From assembly GCF_016859285.1 (NCBI RefSeq), contig NC_053408.1:12533213-12597212 (forward strand): 64,000 bases of DNA, written 5' to 3'. Below are positions 1 to 11,070 of this stretch, piece by piece. The DNA comes from Xiphias gladius. Taxonomy: Eukaryota; Chordata; Actinopteri; Istiophoriformes; Xiphiidae. The translations under genes and the position numbers were made by a program. How positions within the stretch are numbered: the stretch's first letter is position 1; the number at the start of each line of letters is the position of its first letter. Below the pieces are notes generated by a model that saw nothing but the letters and a program-made list of their open reading frames with translations, was not told where the DNA came from and did not search any database.

Positions 1-3000
1 GCACTGGTAAGATTTCTTAATAATATAAATAACACATCCTGTGTTTCTGATATCCAAAACAAGCATGTAAACTTCAAGCATAATTTTGTCTAATAAGTTT
101 TTTCATAAGTATTTCTTTTTGTATTGATCTGAAAATCATATATTTACAATGTCTGCAGTGCTTGTGGGATTTTGTGTGATTTTGTGAATTTGTTTATGAC
201 AATGTTATGTTTTACAGGCTATGGTGGTCCTGCTGCTGTACCCAATGGACAGTTGGCTAAAGCAGCCAATACTGGTAAATGCTTGTGTACATCCATGTGT
301 TTTGTTTCGGCTTTATCTCTGTTGTACCACATTTTTTTGTTAAATTCTACTTTTCCTTAGTGTTGACCTAACAAATTGTTTGTCTTAACCTAAAAGGTAG
401 CATTGCAACTTTGGTTCTGCAAACTTTCTGTAGATTAATGTGTGATGTGTAATTTTGTCATGTTTTGAGTTTTACTGTGCACTCATTTTAAGTAATTTTC
501 TGTCTTTTTAATTATACTCTCAGTGGTTTTCCGTTCAAATTCGGTTTGGATTTCATCTCTGTGCCGTTCTCAGGTTACGGCATGATGCCAAATGGGAAGG
601 CTACAAAGGGTGCAGGCCCTTCCAATGGAATGGGCCTCAAAGGTGGAGTTCTCTCTCCTGAGCAACCAAGTGTTACACCTCAACAAGCAATAACTCAAGG
701 TGCGGCACCTGTTGCCCTCAAGCCAACCAGTGGTATCTTTGTAATGGCGACACAGGAGAAATATCAAAAGCTGCCTTTACCTGTGCCACAAGGTAAAAGC
801 TACAAACAGACGCCGCTAGTCCCTCAGGCTACACCAGAACTGGCACCAGCGCTTACTCAAGGCAAGGACCCAAGGCCTGCACTTGAACCCACACCTGAAC
901 CTGTACCCATGGGCCCACAGGGCATGGGACCGAAGGCACCTGCACCAGTGGTTCCACAGAGTAACCCAGCACCAGAGCCAGCAGCAGTCCCATCTCAAGG
1001 CAAGTACCCTTAACCCGAATCTGTGCAGTGCTTCCGTAGCATGACCAATATATATGGTGTAAGTCTACAGTACACTGGATTTTATTTTTTTCACTTTCAC
1101 TTAAATGAAAATTGCTAAACAGATTTTATTTTTACTTGAATTGAATTATTTCTTATAAGTGGAAGTGAAGGATAAAAAAAAAAAACAGATGATAATGATC
1201 TGATAGTAAAGGGTTTGTATCTCAGGGACTGGTGCAACAAATTTTAAAACTTGTACATGGGTATATGCACCTTTCATATGTACTTCATGAGAATCAGTAT
1301 AATCCCTATGTGGATCAGCATGTTTTGCAGTGTTGTAATTATAAAACACCGAGATGAAATAGCAGAATGAGACTCTACTAGTTTATTAAAAGGGAAAAAA
1401 ACGAATTGTCTACTGAACTTTTCCTGTGACAGTGGTTGTTCGTGGCAATGTTGCCAAATTTTGCTGTGTGCTCAGTGAGAACTTAACCACTGTGAGCAAC
1501 TGATGGAATTACACAGACATTTTTTATTTTTTGTTAGCAAAGGAAATATTTTCTAAGAACGCGCTGAAAGAGATGTGCGCAGTTGCCAAACTAGGCAAAG
1601 TTATGTTTTAGTAGAGATGGATGTTCTCTTAAAACCGAATTCTTTATAAAGCAACTCACGGATTGTCATTCAAAAACATAATTCTTTGAGTAGTAATGGA
1701 AACAGCTACCATAATGCATATTCTTGGGAATCTACACACTGGTGCTGATCACTGTAGAATGTCAGTTTTCAGCCACGTGCATTTAGCTCCATGTGTTTCC
1801 AATGCAACAAGTTCGAGTACTAGTAGTAGTTTTAATGTTTTCTATATATTTGTGTATTCTGTGTTTATTAACATACGGCGGTCGCTTGCTGTAATAATTT
1901 GCAAACGATTAGCAAAATAATATGTACACATAAATGCTGATGAGATGTATGGCCTCTAGGTTATGTGACAGGAAGTGCTGTGCCTGAGCAAAAAGGTGCA
2001 GAGGCAGACGTTCTGTTTGGGGTAGACAGCCCCGGTGAGGGGGATGCTTCCCCTGCAAGCATCAAACCTCTGAAAACCAAAGCTGTTCCTGAAGCAGTGG
2101 CCGCTGAAAATGCAGAGAACATTATTCCTGAAGAGACACTGACTGTGGGTGTGCCTGTAGTTGCACCAGAAGAGGCAAACATCAAGAGTCACCCTGGGGG
2201 AAGCGACAGACTCGGGGTCAAAGGTCTCCCTGCAGGGGAAACTGGGGCAACTGGTAAACTAAATCTTGATTTGGGTTTGTTTATTAGTTTTGGACTGCAT
2301 GTGTAAATGTTGACTAAATCCTGTGTTTGTCTTAACTCTAAGTCTGTTGCAGAATTGCGGATGTTATGATTGCTCTAAGTGTCTTACAGGATTCATCAGA
2401 CTGCCAGATTTGTGTTGTTTTAACGGCTAGAATTCAGTCTAACTTGCTCTGAAAACACTTTAATATTTATACAATATCTGAACCCATGATGGTGTTTTTT
2501 TTAAATAAAAAAATACATGTTATAATGTCAAGTACAGAAATGCCAACTTGAGAGTGAATCCTAGCCGATGCTCATGGTTATAATTGTTATCATTCTACAG
2601 ATTCCTGTGTATTTACAATTTATGTATGTTTTTGTGTTGCATGCTCTCTTCATTGCTGTCTCAGCAAATTACCAATAACTTGTGTCCATATGTGTTTATC
2701 CCTGATGTTTTCTTGTTGAAACTGTCACCAAACTTTGTGATATTTAAATAATCAACATGTCACTTAAAAAATTATACCATTCTCATAGTTCTCCCTTAAA
2801 TATAAAGCTGGAGCTAGGTGAAAGTTGCCCTAGCTTAGCATAAAGACTGGAAAAAAAATGGAAACAGTTAGCCTGGCCTGTAAAACCACAATTTGTCTTT
2901 TTTTTTTTTTTAACTTTCTGTACAGATTAAACAAACAAGATGTAACTTGTTAGTTAGTGAGCTTATGAGATGCTTGTAGGAGTAATTTTATGGTTTTGGA

Positions 3001-6000
3001 CAGAACCAGACCAGCTGTTCCCCCCTGGTTCCAGTCTTTATGCTATGCTTAACTAAGCTAACTGGCCACTGGCTGTAGCCTTACATTTGATGGGCAGATA
3101 TGGGATTGGTATTGACCTTCTCATCCAACTCTCAGCAAGAAAGTGAATAATGGATTTTACCAAAATGTCACAATATTTTTTTTATGTTTGGAACAGGTTG
3201 AGAATTAACCACTTCTAGTCTATAAGTGGGAAGAATTGTGTTTGTTGTTTGATCAGTGTAATATTTTGACATTTTGTTCATCTTAATCCTTATAAATTTC
3301 AATTGGTGCATTCAGTGCATGAACTGTACTGTATTTCAGGTTTTACCCACTTATTTAAGATTACATTCTTTACTTGATGTTGCAAGTGTAAACACTTAAA
3401 GGAGATACAGTAGATGGAATGTGTCCAACTAAGCCCTGACCTTTTCTTCTGTCCGTCTGCCTTTTAGAGAACGGAGGAGGAGCTTCAGTCTCTAAGGGAC
3501 AGGGAGCCAAACCAGCCAAACTTGGTAAACATTTGTCTACTTTCTTGGAATAATAATCAGAGAGCTGAAGTCGTGCCCCACTTCCAGGGAGTTGTCATTC
3601 ACTAAATCAGAAGTAATTAGTATTGGCCTAATCTTCCAAGGGTAAGGGCATAAAATGAGTCCAAATATATCGATAACGTAGTGTCTGTTGGCGGTTTCAC
3701 TTTCCCCAAACCCAAAATCAGAGTAAAATTAAAATAACTGAGGCTGCTTGTTTGGTGGTTAATTGCTCAGTTGTATGTTCTCATCTGCGTGTTGGTTTTG
3801 TTTTTGTAATACGTTTGCATGGTTACTCTAGACTGTGGACCATCCGGAGTACCAAAAGGACAATGGATTAAAATACCTAGATCAGGTAAACCGAGAGTAT
3901 TGCATTTTAATACTGTTGATGTATATGGCTCTCAACAGCCATGCACCAAAAATGATTTCCATACTGTAGCTTCAATGGTCTAAGCATTCTTACATGCTAA
4001 AATGTGTATTTTCACTTTTACTGCTCGTACAATGTACTTTAAAGGAATTGGGATCATTTTTAATTGAAATGAAATACTGAAGGGCAGTAAAACTTTATAT
4101 TAATCTTTAATCCAAGTTGAGAAACAGATACTGCATTTGCTCCGTCACTACCTTTAGTATTAAATACACAGAGTCAAAGCAGAGGATGAAAACTGAGTGT
4201 ACACAATGTTTTCTCTGCATCATTGAAGGTTATAATGCAGGTGCTGGAGCATTCACTGGCACAAAAACAAAGGGTACTTCAAGTACATTAAGTTCATGGC
4301 AAAACACATTATGTTCTGCATAGATACGTTTATATTGTTTATTAATGGTTCCTAATGATTCTTTAATTTGTTTTGAGGTTATGGAGCAGAAGCTGGTGTT
4401 CCAAACAGATATGGTGCTAAACCCAGTGGTAAATCTACTTTATTCTTCATTCTCAATAATCATGTGTATGAAATCCTCACAATGGAACATTTTCCTGACG
4501 ACTGTTAAAGCTTGTTTCAGGTTCGATCATTAAATAAATGCAGAGGTGACTGTAGGCCTGACAACAGCGATATTGTGGCATTGTTTAGGATATGGTGCGA
4601 CTGCAGGGGGTCTTTCCAATGGAGCAGGAGGTAGAGCAAACAAACCAGGTAAGCAACCTGATAAAACATATCATTTGCATGTGTTGTATGAAGTGCAAAA
4701 AACTTTTGAAAATATGTCCTATTCTGTTGTTTCACCAAACTATTTTAGGACATACTGCTGAGACATTTGGATGATGATCTCTGCTTCAGACCACGAAATA
4801 TTTGGTTTGCTTATTTATTTAGGAGACTTGTCAACCATGACACATCAACAAAATTAATAGCAGATAATGTCCTCCCTTTCACGTTATCAGACTTCAATGC
4901 CATGATGCACTGGTATTATTAATGGCCTTTGAAATGAGGGCAAGATCTAAGGTTTGAAATCCAATAGTACAGTCCATAATATAATTGAGATTTCTTGAAG
5001 TGATCTGGTAATTATTCATTTATATAACTGTGTATTTTTTATTTTCACTGTACTTCTCCTTGTTTACTTGTCCATGGTTAATGTGAAGACCTTATATATC
5101 TGAATGAAGTTTTGTTTATCCAAAGGTTATGGAGCAGGAGGTTACACTGTCCCTGTACTCAACAATGGATACAGAGCTGGTAATATTTACTGTCAATATA
5201 AACATACAGTGAAAAATGAGCTGTGACATTTTCTTGGTCTTTCACTTCCAGGGAAATTTAGTAGCTTTTGTTTTACACGTGCAGGTCTTAGATAACCAGC
5301 CTGGTGATTGTTTGTTTGTTTGTTTTTTTTTAATCTCACAGAATATCTCACAGAAATAATTATAATTAGAAGTGTGGTTTGTATTTTGATTATTGTTCTA
5401 TATGCTCTCAGGTTACGGACAAGGAGCGTACCTTGGAGCCGGACATGGAAATGGAAATTCATATGGAGGTGCACTTTCAAAGGATAATACTGTACTTTAA
5501 ACACTGGCTTTTAATTCAAAGATGATGATAGGTTAGGTCTATGGTAGCGTTATGAACTGAGGCTGAGTTTGGACCCCCAAAAACCTGTCTGTAAAGTTTT
5601 ACTGAAATTTTGCCATTTTTTTAGGAAATGCAGACGTGGGTGAAGCAGGCAAGTCCAAATCAGGTAGGCTTCCATGTTTATTTAAATTTTGTTAAAATAC
5701 TGAATCAATAAATGATATAAAATACTATGAATCTATGAATTGGTAGATTCCATATTCCCATATAGCTCACCCTTAGTCTAAGTTCTGTACACTGAGGTAG
5801 TATAGTTTATAATGTCTTTTTTGCAGGGTATGAAAATGTCTATGGTGCTGGTATACAGCCTGACTATGCAAGTAAGTAGTATTATGAAATATTTAACTCA
5901 GAAAGTCTGTTTTGCAAATATTGCATTTTTCTGTGAATCACAGTAAAATGTAAAACAGACATTTCTCTTTTCCCCAGGTTTTGGCCAGGGTCTACCCACT

Positions 6001-9000
6001 GCCGATGCCAAGTCAGGTATGATACAGGTGGACACTGAAGGTTCACTGGAAGAAAAATCTGACATAAGGGAGCAGAACATTAAATCAACAAGACAGATTG
6101 ATAGTGAAACAGTGATACTAATCCATGATTGTGAAATTTGCTGCTGATTCTACAGGTGGTGCCAGACAGATTCCTCACAGTGGAGCCCCAGTGGTTCCTG
6201 CCGGATTAGATGGTAAGACCACGGCATCATATAAAAGTCTGACCGTCTTGGGCTGAAAATGCATGTGCATGTTAGCAGCATATTCATCTCAAGGTGTAAA
6301 TGTTAAAAGATGTGATGCACCATATATTTCCTGTGTGCTTGTGCAGGAATTAGTCAGCTTGAGCCTCAGTCTGCTGGCCTTGGTCCAAATGGAAAATTGG
6401 CCGCCATGTATGGTGGTATGTACTGTATAACTTTCAAATCTTTATTAACATAATAAAACTTAGTGAGAAAAAGCTCTCATTTTAGGAGAAGCCCGGTTTC
6501 CAAAGTCACTTCAGAAATGATGAACACACCAGTTTAGCATTGCAGTATCTTAGGAAACATTTCCTTTTTTATAGGCAACACACTAGAACTGAACAGCTTT
6601 TTCCAATGTTACAGGAATGGGTGGCTTGCCTAATGGTGCTCAGAATCTTGGAATGGGTGCAGAGAAGTCAAACACCAAGTACGGTGAGTCCCTTTTGGTC
6701 ATATCCTGTCACTCCACTATAATTAAACGTGGGAAGGAGAAGGGAGTTATGTTTATGGTTTCATGGGTTTATAGGTAATAAAATTATGCTTCACCTTGAT
6801 GGCCAGAACTCTAAATCAAGTTCCTTTCTCTTTATTCATGTGCCAACCAACTCACTGCCTTGCTCACTCTGATTCAGGCATCGGTGGGTTGCAATTTGGC
6901 AGACAACCCCTCAGTACAGGAACTAATGGTGCAGGAAATTATGGTATGTCTACATTGTTGTTGCATGGTTTGGCTTTATTTGTGTGTGTTGAATGCATAA
7001 ACCAAAATGTCTGCTTTTTAGTGTCTCTCCAGCCCATTAAGAATAAACACAAGCTGCTTCTAAACTCTTTGTCTCAATTCTATCCAGGATATGGTGGAGG
7101 ATCACATGGGCCTGCAGGTGATGGGAAGTCATCAGGAAAATATGGTGAGAATCATATCATATGTCTTGAGTAGCCTTGATAACAAAAAGTTAAGTGCATT
7201 ACAAAATAATGTGTCGTACCATGAGGAGTTTTTAGTGTGTTTGTCCAAAGTTGGAACCAAACTGCTATTTCTGTCATGCTGGTACCATGCTCTGTGTACT
7301 GAGCATACAAAGATCAAGACTATCTTGAGATATTAATGATGATATTAATTCAAAATACTTTCAGGTGGTCTTGGCGCCGGCATGGGAGGGGATCCTGCAC
7401 CTGGAAATTATGGTCAGTTATCTTCACTATAGTAGCCACTCCAGAAATCAGACAGTGATAGACTAATGACATTAAACCCAAAACCTACGCTTTACTGTGA
7501 AAAGGCTTCTAACGAGGGTCCATTTTGAGAGGTCATTTTGAACATTTTACACTGTTTTCGCTCCATCTCTGCTCAGGAAATGGTGGGATCCCCAATGGTG
7601 GGCAACTTTTTGGTCTTGGCAGTAATGGAAATATAGCTGGCCAATATGGTGAATAATCAGCTCAGCTGTCTCCAGTTGTGATTCGCTTGCGACACACATA
7701 AAATCTCAGTCACACTTCTGCAAAAGTTGCCCCCATTAACCTTTTATTATTTCTCTTCTGTTCCTGTTTCTCCGCCTCCTCTGCAGGATATCAAAGAATG
7801 CCTTATGAAGCTCAACCAGCTGCACTGAGCCCTGAAGTCAAATCTACTGGCAAATATGGTAAAAACCTCTCTATGAAAAGTGGAAAATAGGCTTATTAGC
7901 TTTCTTGTATGGTAAATATGAAGCTATTGCAAGCAACGGGCTAACTTGAGTTTCTTAGCGATTGTATGGATTAATCAAAACGAGATGCAATTTGTTAATA
8001 AGTGAGATTTAGATGTGCTGGTAGGTAGATTTTATTACCTTTGGACAGAGGCAGGCTAGCTGTTTCTGCCTTTTTACTGTCGTTATGCTATACTAAGTTA
8101 GCCAGCTACTGGAGTCGCTTCTGAATTCAATTTACTTCCAGGTCTGCCTGGGTCACAATATCAGCCTGAACCTCTTGGACTTGGATATAATGGAAAATTA
8201 ACAAGCAAATACGGTGAGATTCAGCAAACACGACAGCCACCTTCTCCGTGTCATTTGTTGATTTATTTGGTTGAATTTGTCACCGATGTGTGGCTGCTTC
8301 CTGCTAAGGTGGCGGTGAAGTTCCCTATGCACCACAAGCTCTTGGTTTTGGGGGTCAAGCAGAATCTGTTGGGAAATATGGTATGTCCTTTGAATGTGTT
8401 TTTGTTTTGCTGTTCTTGTCCTCTGTATTTTTATCATGTTTGCCAAATGGTTTCACATCAATCTCTTAACAGAGAACCAGGGAGTTCACCAGTCACAGCC
8501 CCTTGAATCTGCACCTGGAGGCAGATCTGGTGGAGAATATGGTATTTTGTCATTATTGGTACTATTCATCTGACCAGTCAGATTAGAAATGTGGAAACAA
8601 AGCGAACATTCACAATGTACTTTTTTGCCTTAAACAGATACAGCTGGTTTACCTTATGAGTCCCTGCCTCTTGGGCCAGATTTGGCTGGAAAATCCTATG
8701 GTGAGTCAGGGAGAGAGGTTTCTTTTTTAGAGATCCACAGCACAAATAGACTGTAGACCCCAATCTCCTCTTATCTTATCCTTTTTCCTTCTGACCTCTT
8801 AGTGAAGGGAGAGCTACCGACTCCAGCGATTGTAGGTAAAGGCGAGGGGATGTCTATTGATAGATATCGTAAGTATAGTGTGTATTTCTGCTTGGCTTTC
8901 TCTTGTAACTCCATTGAATTCCGTTACATGTTTAGCTGTTGTTTGTCACTTTCAGAAAACGTGGGCTACATAAATGGACATGTGCAACCAGAAGGTAAAA

Positions 9001-10022
9001 CTAGTGACACTAGTTTCAAGCCAACATTTTAACTGCATAAATAATGCATTAAGAATAAAGACAGCATCGAAATCTTTGACACTGTTGACCTATTTTCCCT
9101 CTATCATATCTGCCCATTTGCCTCACCTCCCTAGTTGTTGCATTTCCTGCAGCTCCCACTCCTAGCCCCACCTTGGCCTACCCCTCTGTCCCATCCTATC
9201 TGCCTGTAGAGTCCTACTTAAAACCTGATGTGGTGCCTGGAGCAGGTATTGAAGACCTGCCCAATCCAGCGGGCACTGCCAGCCTCAGCTTTGATTCTGC
9301 ACGCGCCACAGAGACGCAGGGCCTGGGTCAGGCGTCTGAGCAACCCGACGACCTGCTGCAACAGCAGCTGCCACGTCAGATACACGTTCAGCAGCATCTC
9401 AAACTGCATTTTCACCCACAAGGCAAGTCCTGGAGAAGTAAAACCACTGCTAGACAGCTCATCTAGACTCCAGTAAAGTATTATGGTGGAAGGGAGAAGC
9501 AGAGGAAAATGAAAGAGAGGATGAACTACTCAGGAATTGTTGCTTTTATCTTCTCATCTAACTGTCAGCTAAGAAAAAAAGCCCCCAAATGAATTTCCTA
9601 AAATGTTAAACTAATGCTTTAAAAAGTGACACATTTATTATTTAACAATGACATAGTACAACAGGAAACATTAGAGATGTACACTTAAATTACTCGTAAT
9701 TTGCAGAGACAACTTCAGTTTGACATGTCAACATATGAATCCAGGAGGAGGCCGTAAACTTGCTTTGTCATAATATGTAATCAATGTAAATATCATTCAG
9801 AGATAAAAACGTTTTTTAAAAACTTTAGCTTAACAGTTTGCATTGTTTCTTTGGTCATCAGGAGCAAAGAATGGCAATTATGATTTGAATGGCTTCTTTG
9901 GGAATAGTGGCTATCAAGGTAAGAGCAGACTCAAACTGAAAAATTTCTCAGTGTGCTGACTGCTGTATTTTCCTCTACCATCCATCTCATCTTTGTACTA
10001 TTCTTTTCTCCACACAGATTAA
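1..10022 (+). CDS. cmn: Calymmin/GREP1-like glycine-rich extracellular matrix protein, 3' part of gene
   Basis: Likely a secreted structural matrix protein; calymmin coats the zebrafish notochord. About 833 residues are visible, and the 5' end with any signal peptide lies before the window. Exons read as: (<1-6), 218-274, 574-999, 1960-2253, 3468-3524, 3832-3885, 4229-4273, 4378-4428, 4589-4648, 5126-5179, 5412-5468, 5625-5663, 5827-5871, 5978-6016, 6156-6212, 6347-6415, 6615-6683, 6878-6943, 7088-7144, 7365-7412, 7577-7648, 7787-7858, 8142-8213, 8309-8380, 8473-8541, 8638-8700, 8803-8868, 8956-8994, 9153-9422, 9862-9918, 10018-10022. Every intron is phase 1. Small exons start with GYG-like residues, often hold PNG, and late ones end in KYG. 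Three larger exons are Pro/Ala/Glu-rich. The introns after 999 and 9422 need GC donors. Exons 3832-3885 and 4229-4273 are the weakest calls. The family name rests on composition, exon style and the paqr4 neighbour. An elastin-like gene is the alternative. Confidence 0.62.
574..999 (+). CDS. cmn: Proline-rich large exon of the matrix gene
   Basis: This 142-codon exon opens with YGMMPNGK, like the small modules, then becomes a Pro/Gln/Ala-rich stretch with repeated PxPxP and TQG/PQG segments. The ends read as acceptor CTCAG at 573 and donor CAAG|GCAAGT at 999/1000, a GC donor matching the rest of the consensus. Two more in-frame donor-like sites lie inside it, after 792 (CAAG|GTAAAA) and after 861 (CAAG|GCAAGG). 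All three ends leave phase 1. Without splicing, the frame meets a stop at 1011-1013. Confidence 0.7.
1960..2253 (+). CDS. cmn: Acidic Pro/Glu-rich exon of the matrix gene
   Basis: This 98-codon exon runs between acceptor CTCTAG and donor ACTG|GTAAAC, phase 1 at both ends. Its product starts YVTGSAVPEQKG and is rich in Ala, Glu, Val and Pro with no GYG repeats until the closing GETGATG. It is much longer than the usual 39-72 base modules, and its acidic composition sets it apart from the Gly/Tyr modules. No enzymatic domain or transmembrane segment is visible. Confidence 0.68.
2805..3185 (+). mobile_element. Foldback repeat (GCTAGCTTAGCATAAAGACTGG family), copy 1
   Basis: Lies in the intron before the exon at 3468. 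One half holds TAGCTTAGCATAAAGACTGG and the other its rough complement CCAGTCTTTATGCTATGC, so the element folds back on itself. The end reads TTCTCATCCAACTCTCAGCAAGAAAG...AAAATGTCA. No open frame. This is a non-autonomous, MITE-like teleost family with at least three further copies here (7915-8120, 9545-9620, 55180-55420). Confidence 0.7.
7915..8120 (+). mobile_element. Foldback repeat family, copy 2 (partial)
   Basis: Contains GATGCAATTTGTTAATAAGTGAG, GACAGAGGCAGGCTAGCTGTTTCTGCC and GTTATGCTATACTAAGTTAGCC, aligning by eye to the right half of the copy at 2805. It lies just before the matrix-gene exon at 8142. Confidence 0.6.
9153..9422 (+). CDS. cmn: Proline/glutamine-rich C-terminal exon of the matrix gene
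   Basis: This 90-codon exon follows acceptor TTTCCTGCAG. It encodes PTPSPTLAYPSVPSYLP-type sequence, then a Gln/His-rich end finishing HFHPQG. The donor is CAAG|GCAAGT, again a GC donor. Reading through instead reaches a stop at 9464-9466. The following exon 9862-9918 (GAKNGNYDLNGFFGNSGYQG) and the tiny terminal coding piece 10018-10022 (D, stop) join in frame only if the GC donor is used. Confidence 0.68.
9545..9620 (+). mobile_element. Foldback repeat family, copy 3 (terminal fragment)
   Basis: TCTTCTCATCTAACTGTCAGC, AATTTCCTAAAATGTTAAACT match the right end of the family only. It is a short remnant in the intron after the GC donor at 9423. Confidence 0.5.
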
Positions 10023-11070
10023 CCGTGCTGACAACTCTGCAAGTGTAATCTCAGTTTCTGTTGATGTATATTATTTTTGATTGTTTCCTAATTGTATATT
10101 ATTTTGGATTTCTCCTGTCTGTCTAATAGCCCTGGTACTCATATTTTTGTGTTTGTTTGTAAGTCCAGAGATGAAACAAAATTTAAGCATTAAGCATTTT
10201 CAGTTGTTTGGTTTTAGTGTAAATGTTTATGCATTCTACGATACCTTTTTGTCCTGCACTTAGTGTTCACTGTACATGCAAGGAAATGGTTGTTGAAGAA
10301 ATGGAGTTTGGCTGCTGCATGTGGTCAGTGATTTAATTGAATCAGTTTTGCCTGGATGTTCTCAACTCAAGATATTTCTATAAAACCTATTTCAGTCTAA
10401 TTTATTTTGCACGGGAAAGGGTTTTTTACTACTTGTGGCAAGCATCTGTTTATTATTGTACAGTATTTGATTGATTAAATCATCAGAAAATGCCAACAGT
10501 GAAAATGTTGCTTGTGTGTTTCTCTACATTCATTATGTTACAGAAAAGGCAGAGCCCATTTAATATATTTAAAATGTACATTATAGGAAATACCAGTGCC
10601 AGTAAATCAGTGTCATTAAGAAAAACAACCACTTCTTAAAGAGTTGTAATCCCCTGATCATCCTGACTGCAGCGCAGTTTTAAACAAGCATGGGTAGTAG
10701 GAGAATGTGTGCAGTCTACATTAATGGAAATACAGAATATATCTATGTTCAGGATGAAGTTGAGGTGTGAGTGAGTTACAAGCTACGATAAGGAGCAGCT
10801 GTAGTAGTGCAAGTGGCTTTTTGTGAGGATTACCCCAGCTTAGAAGTAAGAGCCGCTTGCTGATTGGTCCCACTGAAAGCATGGCCAGCTCAACAGGTTG
10901 CTTGCTTGGAATTACACCTGTCCAATGATTTGCTTAAAGAACCAGAGTTTCCGACTAGTCATGGTCATGGCTGTGCCGCAGAGACCTGAGTTTGGCCTCT
11001 TTTAGGATGTAGATGGTGAGGAACCTCTACTGCTAACTAAATGTAAGGGCATTGGCTGCAGTAAGTAGTG
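10023..11070 (+). other. Matrix-gene 3' UTR and paqr4 upstream region
   Basis: The stop TAA at 10020-10022 is followed by AT-rich 3' UTR with an ATTAAA signal at 10474-10479, the probable end of the matrix gene. From about 10500 to 11070 there is no coding sequence. An inverted CCAAT (GATTGGTCC near 10861) and a CCAATGA near 10921 lie within about 210 bases of the paqr4 start and are the best promoter-like marks. No TATA box stands out. Confidence 0.5.
10474..10479 (+). terminator. Poly(A) signal ATTAAA, matrix gene
   Basis: An ATTAAA hexamer about 450 bases after the stop of the matrix gene, the common variant of AATAAA. Cleavage is expected shortly after, near 10500. It is the clearest signal before the paqr4 promoter. 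Confidence 0.4.
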
